DNA of 64,000 nt from Polyangium sp. 6x1 (GCF_029946515.1 NZ_JARZHH010000038.1:1-64000); one strand, 5' to 3'; shown: positions 28,320 to 38,972, counted from the first letter of the stretch. The notes: a model not told the origin generated them from the sequence alone. Numbers and translations are program-made.

Positions 28320-30020
28320 TCACGGGGCCGATGGAGCGAGGACCACGGCCCCTGCGGGGCTGTTCGTGGTCATCCACTTGGTGAGCGAGTCGTACCATTT
28401 CGTAACATCGCCCTGCCCGTCATCGGTGCCGGACAGGGGATCGATATGGGTGAGCTTGACGATGTCGAGCACGACGAACGCGTCGGGATCCGTGCGGGGT
28501 TTGCCCGCGAGGGGGCGGTCCGGTCCGATGGCTACGTTCTGAACGAGAGCGCGCAGCGGGTCGAGGGCGGCGGTGTCGCCGACGAGGCCCGCGACGGCCG
28601 CGAAGATCGGGAGGTCCATGGAAGCGCCGTGAATCGCGCGCATTCCGTAGGTCGCGCGGGGCCAGTCACCGTCCTTCAGGACGAGCGTGGCCGCGGCCTG
28701 GGCATCGAGCGAGAGGCGCGCCGGGAAATACCACTCGGCGAAATCGAGCGAGGGTCCCTCGAACCAGGAGCGCGAAATGTCGTCCAGGGAGGTGTGCTCG
28801 CGCGGGCTCTTGGCGTCGTACTCCACCCAATTGTACGTGGCCGTAGGATCGGAGGGCTGGACGAGCTTGGTGCCGAAGAGGCTGTCGTACTCGGCGAGCG
28901 CGCCGCCCTTGCTCTCGCCGCAGGAGACGGCCGCGAAGGAGACGCCGTTCGAGGAATCGTCCATGGCAAACCCCATGGCCGCGCGGTTCGTCATGCGCGG
29001 GACCTCGGTGAGCGAGAGCAGCGTGAGGAAGGCGTTGTCCCGGTACGGATCCTCGGTGATCGCGGTCGGCGACCACATCGCGCGCATGCCGGCGATCGCG
29101 GCGACGGGGTAGACCTTGAGGCCGAGCAAGGGGAGCGCGATGTAACGCGTGGTCTTGCGGATCGTCTCGAGGCCCGGCGTGAGGTAGGCGTTTGGGTCCT
29201 GGGACGAACCTTTCAGGTAGTCGTCCTCGGTGATCTTCGGGGCCAAGGCGCCCTCTTGCCGCGCGACGCCGTCGACGAGGACGAGGCCCGCGAGCTCGTC
29301 GTAGCCGGGTGTGCCGTCGAAGTCCCAGGCCGCGTACTCCTCGGCGATCGTGGCGCCGAGCGAGTGGCCGACGAGGAAGACGCGCGCCTTGCGCTCCTCG
29401 GGCGCGACGATCTCGACGACGCGGCGGAGGTCGCCGATCGTGGTGTCGAGCCCCCACTCGGAGGCGTAATCGACCGAGGCCTGATCGACGAAGCCGGGGA
29501 AGGTCTTGCCCTCGACGGCCTCCTCCTCGAAGTAGTAACGCTTGGCGATCTCGGGGTCCTTGCGGACCTCGGCGACGTCGTGGCCGTGATGGTCCTCGAG
29601 CAAGTTCGAGCGTCGATCGATGGCCCAGGCCTCGAAGGGCTCGCCCGCCTTGGACCTGCGCACGATGGCGCGCGCCATCGCGTCGTAGCTGCTGGCGCCG
29701 CCGAGGAAGCCGGGCATGAGGACGGCAACGGCGCGGGCAGGCGCCGGCGGATCGGCGTCGATGCGGTACCGGACGATGCGGACGGCGTTGAGCTCGGCGG
29801 GCGTCGTGCTGCCCGTCAGGGGGTTCGGCGGCGGCGTGACGCCGGGGACGAGGAAGATGTCGCGGCGGATCCGCACGGGTCCCTCCTCGACGACGGTCGA
29901 GCTCGGAGGCGGCGCATAAGGCGCAGGCGGGACGGGCACCTCGGCAGGATCGGAGCAGGCGACGAGGAGGGAGGCGCTCGCGAGGGCGAGCACCGAGGGA
30001 GGCATGCGGCGGAAGGGCAT
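28320..30020 (-). CDS. Lipoprotein alpha/beta hydrolase
   Basis: 566 residues with a lipoprotein signal (lipobox LLVAC near residue 22). The hydrolase core spans about 80-520: an oxyanion-region strand VLMPGFLGGASSYD, the nucleophile elbow VGHSLGATIAEEY (Ser near 220), and later acidic and His candidates. A long lid insertion of about 150 residues separates the nucleophile from the C-terminal catalytic residues. It is expected to act outside the cytoplasm on an ester or lactone; the substrate is unknown. It is the first gene of the operon with the RND adaptor and pump, so it may modify a pump substrate (inference). Confidence 0.85.
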   Translation of the reverse strand: MPFRRMPPSVLALASASLLVACSDPAEVPVPPAPYAPPPSSTVVEEGPVRIRRDIFLVPGVTPPPNPLTGSTTPAELNAVRIVRYRIDADPPAPARAVAVLMPGFLGGASSYDAMARAIVRRSKAGEPFEAWAIDRRSNLLEDHHGHDVAEVRKDPEIAKRYYFEEEAVEGKTFPGFVDQASVDYASEWGLDTTIGDLRRVVEIVAPEERKARVFLVGHSLGATIAEEYAAWDFDGTPGYDELAGLVLVDGVARQEGALAPKITEDDYLKGSSQDPNAYLTPGLETIRKTTRYIALPLLGLKVYPVAAIAGMRAMWSPTAITEDPYRDNAFLTLLSLTEVPRMTNRAAMGFAMDDSSNGVSFAAVSCGESKGGALAEYDSLFGTKLVQPSDPTATYNWVEYDAKSPREHTSLDDISRSWFEGPSLDFAEWYFPARLSLDAQAAATLVLKDGDWPRATYGMRAIHGASMDLPIFAAVAGLVGDTAALDPLRALVQNVAIGPDRPLAGKPRTDPDAFVVLDIVKLTHIDPLSGTDDGQGDVTKWYDSLTKWMTTNSPAGAVVLAPSAP

Positions 30021-30091
30021 GCGCCATCATAAGGAAGGCGGGGTTCGTGGGGAGGGTTTCGCCCGGTTTCCGACGCCGATGGATCGCGGGA

Positions 30092-30967
30092 TCAGGGGCC
30101 CGTCGTCTGGGTCTCGGCGAACGCGAGGGCCTCGGCGATCGAAGCCTCGTCGCCCTCGGCCGCGAGCGCCGCTTGCAGCGCGGTCTTCGTGTCGGGCGCG
30201 GCCGTGAGGTCGACGGCGATGCGCAACCGGCGCACATGCTCGGGGTCCTGCGAGGCGGCGAGGGCGACGAACGCGGCGGCGCGATCGACGACGGGCGCGT
30301 CGGGGCTCTCGGCGACGCGAAGCAGCTCCTCGGCGGGGACGGGCGAGGTGCGCATGCCCTCGTGCGCGCCCGAGCCGATCGCCCGGAGCGCGCGCGCCCA
30401 GGCGTCGTACGTCCTGCCGCCGCGGACGAGGGCGTCGGGCGCGCGGGCGGGGCGGCGCGCGCGTTCGGCCTCGATGGTGCAGCGAATCAAGCTGAGGAGG
30501 GCGTCTCGCTCGGCCCAGCGCTCCTTGAAGATGCTGGTGGCGAAATCGACGGCGCGGCCGGAGCGGAGGACGATGTTGATGCCGGGGTTGCGAAAGTAAA
30601 ACCCGTCGGAGGTCTCGACGTAGGCGACGTCGCGATAGGGGATGAAGCGAGCGCGGACCCAGACGAGCAAGAGGCCATCCTCGCCGACGACGAGCTTGCG
30701 CGGAAAAAGGAGGACGACGAGGACGGCGAGGACGAGCGCGGCCCAGAGCGTGGCGCCCCAGAGCCCCTCACGCGTGAGCCCGCGCGCGAGGGCCGCGACG
30801 GCGACGCCGAGCAGGAGGCCGAGCCACGGGAGGAGCGGCGAAGGCAAGGAGAAGATGGGGCGCTCGTCGGGAGCGCGGCCGAGATCCCGGAGCAGGACTT
30901 CGCGGGAGGGCAGGCCCGTCGGGGAAGAGCGTGCGGGGCGCGCGCTGCTCGTTTTCGGCCGGCTCAT
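30092..30967 (-). CDS. Membrane protein with PH-like domain
   Basis: 291 residues. A Pro/Arg/Ser-rich N-terminus is followed by two membrane helices (about residues 47-65 and 72-90, the second ending LVVLLFPRKL). A bacterial PH-like beta domain follows (LLLVWVRARFIPYRDVAYVET, in separate strands, and RSGRAVDFATSIF), then a helical C-terminal half. YdbS/YdbT-type PH domains sit at the membrane with similar layout. The role is unknown. It diverges from the beta-barrel-like gene, with only 29 bp between the start codons. Confidence 0.65.
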   Translation of the reverse strand: MSRPKTSSARPARSSPTGLPSREVLLRDLGRAPDERPIFSLPSPLLPWLGLLLGVAVAALARGLTREGLWGATLWAALVLAVLVVLLFPRKLVVGEDGLLLVWVRARFIPYRDVAYVETSDGFYFRNPGINIVLRSGRAVDFATSIFKERWAERDALLSLIRCTIEAERARRPARAPDALVRGGRTYDAWARALRAIGSGAHEGMRTSPVPAEELLRVAESPDAPVVDRAAAFVALAASQDPEHVRRLRIAVDLTAAPDTKTALQAALAAEGDEASIAEALAFAETQTTGP

Positions 30968-30996
30968 TCGCCGGGCATGATGACATAAGTGACCCC

Positions 30997-32136
30997 ATGC
31001 TTCGGGCCCGGGCCCCTTCCTTGATCCTCGCCACCCTCGCGTCGCTCGGCCTCGCCGCCGAAACGCGCGCCGAGAGCGGGGTCCGCCTGCGTTGGTCCGC
31101 GCCCGAGGGGTGTCCCACGGCCGAGGCGATCTCGGCCCAGGTGGATCGGTTGCTCGGCGGACGAACCTCGCCGTCGGGAGCGCCGCTCGACGTCAGCGCC
31201 GAGGTGAAGCGCGACCCGGCGGGGCGCTATCGGGTTCGGCTGGAGACACGGAGCGAGGAGGGACCACGGACGCGCGAGGTCGCGGCGTCGTCGTGTGAGG
31301 CGCTCGGCGAGGCGGCGGCGTTGATCATCGCGATGATGATCGAGCCCGACGTGATCGCCGGGCCCCCGCCGGAGTCCCCCCCACCTCCCGAACCTCAACG
31401 CGTTGCACCTCCGCCCTCCCCCCCACGACCCGAACCTCAACGCGTTCCACCTCCAGAGGTCCCCCCCACGACCCGAACCTCAACGCGTTCCACCTCCGAG
31501 GGTCCCCCCCACGACCCGAACCTCAACACGTTGAGGGTTCGAAGGTCCCCCCCACGACCCGAACCTCAACGCGTTGAGGTTCCGAAGGTCCCTCTGTCGA
31601 CTCCCTCACCATCGCCACCTCCGCCTCCACCGATGGCCCTCTTCGCGCGCGCCCTCGCCGACGCTGGCTCCTTCCCCGCGCCGACGCTCGCCTTCGGCGC
31701 CGCGCTCTCCCTCTTCGTCGGCCGGTACCGCCTCGAAGCTGGCATCTCCTACCTCCCGACCCGCACCTTCCCCTTGCCGAACCTCGGCAGCGCCACCGGC
31801 GACATCGACCTCCTCCTCGCCCACGTCGGCGCGTGTGCCGCCTTCTTCCAGCGCCCTCCTTTCGAGCTCGGCCCCTGCGCCTCCTTCGAGGCCGGCCGCA
31901 TCCAGAGCTCCAGCGCGGGCGTCGCCTCCCCGGGCGAGGGCGCCGCCCCCTGGCTCGCCCTCTCCGCCGGTGGACGTTTCGGCTGGACGTTCGCGCGGCC
32001 CGTCTCCCTCGTCGTCGGCCTCGGCGCCGCCGTCCCCATCGTCCACCCGGACCTCATCGTCTCGGGCCTCGGCACCGTGCACCGCGCCTCGCCCGTCGTC
32101 GGACGGGCCGAGCTCGGCGTCGAGGTGCGGTTCTGA
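30997..32136 (+). CDS. Secreted protein with beta-barrel-like C-terminal domain and repeat linker
   Basis: 379 residues with a signal peptide (cut after about residue 25). Residues 26-120 form a conserved N-terminal domain (LRWSAPEGCPTAEAI, ASSCEALGEAAALIIAMM) frequent in myxobacteria. Then comes a Pro-rich linker of about 90 residues encoded by a 43-bp tandem repeat. The last ~170 residues have alternating strands typical of an outer-membrane barrel (ending VGRAELGVEVRF). Because the unit is not divisible by three, each repeat is read in a new frame. A change in repeat number would put the barrel out of frame. The ECF sigma gene follows 46 bp later. Confidence 0.75.
   Translation: MLRARAPSLILATLASLGLAAETRAESGVRLRWSAPEGCPTAEAISAQVDRLLGGRTSPSGAPLDVSAEVKRDPAGRYRVRLETRSEEGPRTREVAASSCEALGEAAALIIAMMIEPDVIAGPPPESPPPPEPQRVAPPPSPPRPEPQRVPPPEVPPTTRTSTRSTSEGPPHDPNLNTLRVRRSPPRPEPQRVEVPKVPLSTPSPSPPPPPPMALFARALADAGSFPAPTLAFGAALSLFVGRYRLEAGISYLPTRTFPLPNLGSATGDIDLLLAHVGACAAFFQRPPFELGPCASFEAGRIQSSSAGVASPGEGAAPWLALSAGGRFGWTFARPVSLVVGLGAAVPIVHPDLIVSGLGTVHRASPVVGRAELGVEVRF
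31387..31575 (+). repeat. Tandem 43-bp repeat, five copies, within a coding linker
   Basis: The motif CCCGAACCTCAACGCGTT occurs at 31387, 31429, 31472, 31515 and 31558 (the 31515 copy has one change). Spacing is 42, then three times 43. The following base runs (CCACCTCC or TGAGGTTCG types and poly-C) are also shared. The three frames give PEPQRV, TRTSTR and PNLNTL in turn. Confidence 0.9.
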
Positions 32137-32182
32137 GATTTTCGATCACGGACCTCGAGGGTGCCGGCCACCAAGGACACGC

Positions 32183-32818
32183 TTGCCTCCTTCCGCTTCC
32201 TTCCACGCCACCCTCCCCTCGCCGCTCGCCCCCGAGCCCACGGCCGCGGCGCGCCCGGAGGATGCGGGCGATGGGGTGGTCGTGCCCTCCTTCGAAGTCG
32301 TCTACGAGGAGCATTTCGATCTCGTCTTCCGCAACGTCCGGAGGCTCGGCGTCCCCGAGGCGCTCGTCGACGACGCCGTGCAGGAGGTCTTCCTCGTCGT
32401 GTATCGCCGCCTCGGCCAGTTCGAGGGCCGCTCCTCGCTGAAGACGTGGATCTGCTCCATCGTCACCCGCGTCGCGAGCGACCACCGGCGCGCCCTCCGG
32501 CGCAAGAGCCCCCACGCCTGCGGGAAAGCCGAGGCCATCGACGTCGATTCAGTGCCCGACGAGCGCGCGGAGGGCCCGCACGAGCATACCGTTCGGCTCG
32601 AAGGTGCGCGCCTCTTGCACAAGCTGCTCGACGAGCTCGAATTCGACAAGCGCACCGTGCTCGTGCTCGCCGAGCTCGAGCAGATGACGGCCCCCGAGAT
32701 CGCGGACGCGCTCGGGGAGAACGTGAACACCATTTACGCGCGCCTGCGGGCGGCGCGGCGCGATTTCGAGCAAGCAGTGGCCCGGGAGCGGGCCCGCGAT
32801 ACGTGGAGGCTCCGATGA
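32183..32818 (+). CDS. ECF-family sigma factor
   Basis: 211 residues from a TTG start at 32183. AAGGA 6-10 bp upstream supports it, since no in-frame ATG is available. Sigma region 2 (YEEHFDLVFRNVRRLG, DDAVQEVFLVVYRRL, SSLKTWICSIV) recognises the -10 element and core polymerase. Region 4 (ELDKRT-like EFDKRTVLVLAELEQM, APEIADALGENVNTIYARLRAAR) recognises -35. Its stop overlaps the start of a membrane protein gene (ATGA), the usual arrangement for a sigma/anti-sigma pair. No regulon can be deduced. Confidence 0.9.
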   Translation: MPPSASFHATLPSPLAPEPTAAARPEDAGDGVVVPSFEVVYEEHFDLVFRNVRRLGVPEALVDDAVQEVFLVVYRRLGQFEGRSSLKTWICSIVTRVASDHRRALRRKSPHACGKAEAIDVDSVPDERAEGPHEHTVRLEGARLLHKLLDELEFDKRTVLVLAELEQMTAPEIADALGENVNTIYARLRAARRDFEQAVARERARDTWRLR

Positions 32819-33627
32819 GCGAGCTCGGCCCTGAAGCGCGGGCCATCCTTCTTGCAGGACGCGACGGGGACGACCCCTCGCCCGCCGATCGCGCCCGCGT
32901 GCGCCGCGGGCTCGCGGCCGCCATTGCCGCAGGCGGAGCCGCGTCCGTCGGGGGAGAGAGCGTCGCCGACGGCGCGACGAGGAAGCTCGGCGAGGCCGCC
33001 TCCGCGACGAACATTGCCGGTGCCGCCAAGGCCGGCGCCGTGTTTTCCCTCGGCGGCCTCGCGTGGAAAGGAATGCTCGCGTTGATCGTGGGCGGCGCCG
33101 CCTCCGCGGTGGCGATCCTCGGGCCCACGGAGGCCCGCGTGGAGGCGCCCCCCGCGGCGACGCACCTCGAAGCCCCCGCTCCGCTCGGCCAAACGCCGCC
33201 CGCGCAAATGCCTGTGGAGGTGCAGCCGCAGGCGGTTCTCCCGACAAACGAGCCTCCGCCTCCGCCCGCGCCCGCGCACCCGAGCGCGGCGGCGGTGAAT
33301 GCTCCTTCCAAGCGGCCGGCGGCGCCCGTCGCGACGAACGAGCCTCCGCCCGCGGACACCTTGCTCGCCGAGACGAAGCGCCTCCGCGCGGCGCACGGCG
33401 CCATGCAAGGCGGCGATCCGGAGCAGGCCTTGCATCTGCTCGACGAGACGTCGGCGGGCGCGGAAGGGCAATCGATGCGCGCCGAGCGGACCGCGGCGCG
33501 CGCGCTCGCACTTTGCAAGCTCGGCCGCGTCGCCGAGGGTCGCGCCGAGGCCGCCCGATTCCTCGCGGAGAGCCCCGGCTCGCCGCTCGCCGATCGCGTG
33601 CGGAAGGCCTGCCCCGCGAGCCCTTAA
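32815..33627 (+). CDS. Putative anti-sigma/membrane partner of the ECF sigma factor
   Basis: 270 residues, starting inside the sigma gene's stop (4-bp overlap). The N-terminal ~70 residues are helical and cytoplasmic. One membrane helix lies about residues 82-100 (GMLALIVGGAASAVAIL). A Pro/Ala-rich periplasmic linker follows. The final ~85 residues are helical repeats (TPR-like: MQGGDPEQALHLLDE, ALCKLGRVAEGRAEAARFL). This one-helix layout fits myxobacterial ECF anti-sigma factors, although no zinc-binding ASD motif is seen. Co-translation with the sigma factor is likely. Confidence 0.75.
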   Translation: MSELGPEARAILLAGRDGDDPSPADRARVRRGLAAAIAAGGAASVGGESVADGATRKLGEAASATNIAGAAKAGAVFSLGGLAWKGMLALIVGGAASAVAILGPTEARVEAPPAATHLEAPAPLGQTPPAQMPVEVQPQAVLPTNEPPPPPAPAHPSAAAVNAPSKRPAAPVATNEPPPADTLLAETKRLRAAHGAMQGGDPEQALHLLDETSAGAEGQSMRAERTAARALALCKLGRVAEGRAEAARFLAESPGSPLADRVRKACPASP

Positions 33628-33756
33628 CATTTCCTCACGGATCGGCGGACGTCCGGCCACGAAGCCAGACGAAGACACGCGCCGCCGCGCCGCACGTCCT
33701 TTGCGGGGACGAACGGACGCGCGCGCCCATTCCTCCACGAGAAAGACGTCAAGACC

Positions 33757-35184
<1,428 letters not shown>

Positions 35185-35283
35185 CGCCCCGCCGCGCCCG
35201 TCGGCCCTGACGAGCCCGACGGGCGCGGCTTCCCACGGCCCCTGGCACATGCGCTGCTACGCCCACACTCGAAAGGAGTGCGC

Positions 35284-35529
35284 ATGGCCACACAGACGCA
35301 GCAGCAAAAGCAGACGGGTGCCCCGAACCTCGAATACGACATCGTCGCCGAGATGCACGAGTTGCTACAGGGGAACTCCGCGCTCGAACAATACATCCAG
35401 GATGCACGCCAGGCCGGGGATCAGGACGCCGAGCGCTGCTTCCAGCAAATCCACGACCAGAACAAGCAAAACGTCACGACGCTCCGCACGCTGCTCGCCA
35501 AGCACATTCAGGGCACCAAGCCCTCGTGA
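35284..35529 (+). CDS. Small soluble protein, 81 aa
   Basis: ATG 35284 follows GAAAGGAG at good spacing. The protein is Gln-rich at the N-terminus, then strongly helical and charged (ELLQGNSALEQYIQDA, DAERCFQQIHDQN, TTLRTLLAKH). It is probably a helix hairpin or coiled coil. No family is recognised and no export signal is seen, in contrast with its secreted neighbours. Confidence 0.7.
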   Translation: MATQTQQQKQTGAPNLEYDIVAEMHELLQGNSALEQYIQDARQAGDQDAERCFQQIHDQNKQNVTTLRTLLAKHIQGTKPS

Positions 35530-35682
35530 CGCGGGCGATGCCCGCCCGGGACCGCGCCGTTCGTCCGTCCCGTTGCAATTTTCGCACGGCTCCGTGACGA
35601 ACACGAGAACGGCGTGGCGAACGGGCGGCCCATGGTATCGTCGTTCGGCGGCCGCACCCTTTATGCGGTCGCCACGGCGACC

Positions 35683-36123
35683 ATGTCCTTCTCCTCCCCC
35701 CAGGAATCCTCGAAAGGCCGCGCCGCGCGGAGGTCTCGCGTGCTCGCCTGGCTCGGCGTGGCCCTCGCGGCCGCCGCAGCGATCCCCGTCGGCTGCTCGC
35801 TCGGGAACCTCTCGCCCGACGCGTGCGGGCAGAGCGGCGAATGCGCGGCGCTCTTCGGCGCCGGCAGCGAGTGCGTGGACGGGTTCTGCACCGATCCGGT
35901 GAAATGCGAGGACGACGCCGACTGCACCGCCGGCGCGTGCCGGGGCGGGTACTGCGCCGTCGGCTCGTGCGAGGGCGCCGTGTCCGGCCGTCCCTGCTTT
36001 GCTTGCGCGCCCGAGACGCGCGCCGAGTTCCTCAACGCGTGCACGAACGCCACGTGCGTGCCTTTCGACAAGGCGCGCGTCACCAAGCTCTTGCCCGACG
36101 GCACGCTGCCCCCCGTCCCCTGA
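35683..36123 (+). CDS. Cys-rich lipoprotein
   Basis: 146 residues from ATG 35683; GTG 35614 would add 23. The lipobox is IPVGC near residue 33. The mature part holds about 12 cysteines in EGF-like pairs (CGQSGECAAL, CVDGFC, CEDDADCTAG, CRGGYC). It is probably surface exposed and disulfide bonded. It is 17 bp upstream of a binding-protein-like gene, so the two are co-transcribed and may form a surface pair. Confidence 0.7.
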   Translation: MSFSSPQESSKGRAARRSRVLAWLGVALAAAAAIPVGCSLGNLSPDACGQSGECAALFGAGSECVDGFCTDPVKCEDDADCTAGACRGGYCAVGSCEGAVSGRPCFACAPETRAEFLNACTNATCVPFDKARVTKLLPDGTLPPVP

Positions 36124-36139
36124 CCTTCGCGAGGAACCG

Positions 36140-37318
36140 ATGCGCTTGCGCCATTCTCTCTCGTTTTTCCTCGCCGCGGCGGCCGGCCTTTTGCTCGCCG
36201 CGCCCGCGGAGGCTGGGCCCTGCAGCGCCTTGCCGAACCCCGTCTACATCAATGGCGGCGGCGGCATCTTCATCGAGAACCTCGGCCGCGTCCTCTCGTC
36301 GCAGGGCATCACGCTCATTTACAAGCGGCAAGGCTCCTGCCTCGCGGTCGATTCGATCGTGAACGGCACGCCGCTCGTGGGCACCGAGGCCGCGGGCACC
36401 GGCGGCATGTACTGGGACACGAGCAGCGAATACGCCTGCGACTTCGACGTCGACGGCAACGTCGCCGACGTGGGGATCTCCGACGTCTTTCCCTCCACCT
36501 GCTCCAGCCTGCCGAACGGCCTGCCGCAGGACGTCGGCGATTACCTCGGCCCCGTCGAGGCCTATGGGTTCGCCGTGCCGCGCCCGTCCGCGCAGGAATC
36601 GATCAGCCGCGAGGCTGCCTATTTCGTCTTCGGCTTCGGCGCCGAATCCGGCGTCGAGCCCTGGACCGACCCCACGGCCATTTTCACCCGCGGCGAGGGC
36701 AGCGGCACGCAGCAAATGCTCGCCGTGGCCACGGGCGTGCCCGTCGACCGCTGGAAAGGCACGCAGGCCTCGTCGAGCGCGGACATCGTCAGCAAACTCG
36801 CGAATGCGCCGGACAAGGAAAAGGCGATCGGCATCCTCGCGTCCGAAGTGGCCATCGAGAACGACCTCACGGTGAAGCTGCTCGCCTACCAGGACACGGG
36901 CCAAACGTGCGGCTATTACATGGACTCGACGCCGACGGCCCGCGACAAGGCAAACGTGCGGGATGGCCATTACACCGTCTGGGGGCCCTTCCACGTCCTG
37001 ACGAAGCTCGATCAGGACGGGTATCCGCGGAGCGCAGTCGCGGCCGACATCGTCTCCTATGCGATTGGCACGAAAGACCCGCCGGGGCTCGACCTCGTCC
37101 AGGTGCTGGCGGCGGCCGGCATCGTGCCCGAGTGCGCGATGCGCGTCACGCGAACCGCGGAGATGGGCCCGCTCTCCTCCTTCCAGCCCCCTCGCTCCTG
37201 CGGCTGCTACTTCGACGCGCTCACGCAGGGCACGACCTCCTGCGCGCCGTGCACCACGAGCATCGACTGCCCCGCGAGCGCGCCGGCGTGCAACTACAAC
37301 CACTGCGAGGTCCAGTAG
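36140..37318 (+). CDS. Periplasmic binding-protein-like protein with Cys-rich tail
   Basis: 392 residues. A signal peptide ends near residue 26 (AEA). The fold resembles PstS-type solute-binding proteins: INGGGGIFIENLGRVL, VGTEAAGTGGMYWD, DVGISDVFPSTC, TRGEGSGTQQM. The last ~45 residues hold eight cysteines in EGF-like spacing (CGCYFD, CAPCTTSIDC, CNYNHC). The gene has no ABC permease or ATPase next to it. A GAGGAA ribosome site supports ATG 36140. The tail may anchor it to Cys-rich surface partners (inference). Confidence 0.7.
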   Translation: MRLRHSLSFFLAAAAGLLLAAPAEAGPCSALPNPVYINGGGGIFIENLGRVLSSQGITLIYKRQGSCLAVDSIVNGTPLVGTEAAGTGGMYWDTSSEYACDFDVDGNVADVGISDVFPSTCSSLPNGLPQDVGDYLGPVEAYGFAVPRPSAQESISREAAYFVFGFGAESGVEPWTDPTAIFTRGEGSGTQQMLAVATGVPVDRWKGTQASSSADIVSKLANAPDKEKAIGILASEVAIENDLTVKLLAYQDTGQTCGYYMDSTPTARDKANVRDGHYTVWGPFHVLTKLDQDGYPRSAVAADIVSYAIGTKDPPGLDLVQVLAAAGIVPECAMRVTRTAEMGPLSSFQPPRSCGCYFDALTQGTTSCAPCTTSIDCPASAPACNYNHCEVQ

Positions 37319-37509
37319 CCCCCCGCGCGTCCTGGAGGTCGGCTCCCCCACCACTCGTCCCCGGAGGTCGAGGCGGCCGGCGTTTTTTTTCCGGTCGGCG
37401 AATATTTTTTCGTCACATCCGCGCGCAGCGGGAACTCTCTCCTTGGGGGGCTGGGAGGCCGGACGTTCGGCCCGGCCCGGGGCTTTTGTTCTTCCGAGGA
37501 GATTTCGCC

Positions 37510-38178
37510 ATGATCACTGGGCACATCGGCGCAGGTCAGTACATCCTTTTCCAGCGCGATCCGCGCGTTCCGAGCGCGCCGCTGCTCGAGGTCGGGCGCC
37601 TCGTGGTCACGGCGCCCGACGGCGAGACCCGCTACGAGCACTGGTTCCTGTACACGAGCGCAGCCGTCGGCTCCGGCTACGCCGTGTACGTCCGCCCGTC
37701 GAGCTCGTTCCTGGGCATGCCTGTGGGGCTGTCGTTCCGGGGCACGGGCGCGCCGCCGGCCGACTTCGACGTGAACGACTACCTCGCCCGGCTGACGCTC
37801 TCGACGGGCTGCGGCATCGAGTACATCAAGGCACGTTGCGACCGGCTCGCCTCGAATAACACCGGGAGCATCTCCGCCGCGATGCCGAGCCTGCCGCAGC
37901 AGGTCGACCTCGGCATCTACGACATCACCCAGGGCAACCGGCGCGTCGGCGTGCTCGTCGTGACGCCCGTCGCCGGCGGCACCCTGGAGACGTGGCACCT
38001 GTTCGACCGCGTCATGACGAACACGCTGACCAACAACCTCAACGAAGCGCCCTACAGCGTCCCTGACGCGAACCTCGGTGGGACGTACGCGCTCACCTAC
38101 CTCGGCGCCGTGCGCACGCCGGATCTCTCGGGCCGCGCCGTCGTGACGGTGAACGCGCATTGCGCCGTGGCCGCGTAG
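37510..38178 (+). CDS. Hypothetical beta-rich protein, 222 aa
   Basis: ATG 37510 is preceded by GAGGAG. The protein consists of alternating short strands and looks like a small beta-sandwich or barrel (ITGHIGAGQYILFQRD, GETRYEHWFLYTS, VGVLVVTPVAGGTLETWHLF). A Cys pair lies at CGIEYIKARC. No signal peptide or membrane helix is seen, though upstream and downstream genes are exported. A GC-rich stem (GGCCG / CGGCC, 37457-37472) followed by TTTTG precedes it. Family not recognised. Confidence 0.65.
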   Translation: MITGHIGAGQYILFQRDPRVPSAPLLEVGRLVVTAPDGETRYEHWFLYTSAAVGSGYAVYVRPSSSFLGMPVGLSFRGTGAPPADFDVNDYLARLTLSTGCGIEYIKARCDRLASNNTGSISAAMPSLPQQVDLGIYDITQGNRRVGVLVVTPVAGGTLETWHLFDRVMTNTLTNNLNEAPYSVPDANLGGTYALTYLGAVRTPDLSGRAVVTVNAHCAVAA

Positions 38179-38369
38179 ACTTCTTTCGCGCCCGTAGGGA
38201 CCCGTCGAGCCTGGGCCAACACTTCTAGGCACACGGTATCCTTGCTTCGAGAGCGCGAATACGTTCCTACTTGACGAGCCTCCGTCATTTCGACCACGAT
38301 GAATTTCGGTGGGCGCCCGCGAGAGCCATGAAGGGCGCCTACGAACATCGTCTTTGCGCGGAGGTTTCC

Positions 38370-38972
38370 TTGAATCATCGATTCAGCTTGCTCGGCACGA
38401 TCGTGGTCATGATGGGCGTCGCGACGGGTTGCGGCGCGAATGATGCCACGTTCGAGGACGACGACGTCGCGGAGGCGGAGCTCGCGCAGGTCGACCTCGG
38501 CCTCGAGTGGCGCTCCTATACCGTCACCTACGACAACAACGCGACGTTCGGCACGATCCTCGCGACCGGCCCCAACGTGAGCGGCGCATTCAGGCCGAAC
38601 CGGGAGTACTGGTACGTCAACGCCAGCAATCTGCAATATCTCGGCACCGAGGACCTGCATTTCTCGCATACGGACGGGACCGGCACGCCGCCCTCGTACA
38701 GCGGCACGCAGGAGTTCAACCTTCCCCGCATCGCGAGCTGGACCTCGCTCGGAACAGATACGAGCTCGGGCAACCGTTACACGTCCGGGAACCTGGATTT
38801 GCGCATTTTTACGAGCTCGGGCGCCATCTCGCAGGTCATCTGGTACCAAACCTTCACGCCCGGCTCGGTGGGGCCGAGCAACGTGACGCCGAACGGGACG
38901 TTCACGACCAACTCGGGCGCCGTGACCCCCGGCACCGGCCAGGTCACCTACAAGGTGGATCAAACCCCCTGA
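38370..38972 (+). CDS. Lipoprotein, 200 aa
   Basis: I chose TTG 38370: GGAGG lies at 38360-38364, and it yields a short normal lipoprotein signal (LLGTIVVMMGVATGC). In-frame ATGs at 38271 and 38328 would give an unusually long N-terminus. The mature part is an acidic start (FEDDDVAEAE), then a Thr/Ser/Gly/Asn-rich beta region (TVTYDNNATFG, FTPGSVGPSNVTPNG). It is likely an outer-surface beta-sandwich. Family unknown. It ends 16 bp before the convergent kinase gene. Confidence 0.65.
   Translation: MNHRFSLLGTIVVMMGVATGCGANDATFEDDDVAEAELAQVDLGLEWRSYTVTYDNNATFGTILATGPNVSGAFRPNREYWYVNASNLQYLGTEDLHFSHTDGTGTPPSYSGTQEFNLPRIASWTSLGTDTSSGNRYTSGNLDLRIFTSSGAISQVIWYQTFTPGSVGPSNVTPNGTFTTNSGAVTPGTGQVTYKVDQTP

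Noticed and set aside
31387-31575. CRISPR array
   Set aside because: Repeats are tandem with no unique spacers and lie within a coding gene; no cas genes.
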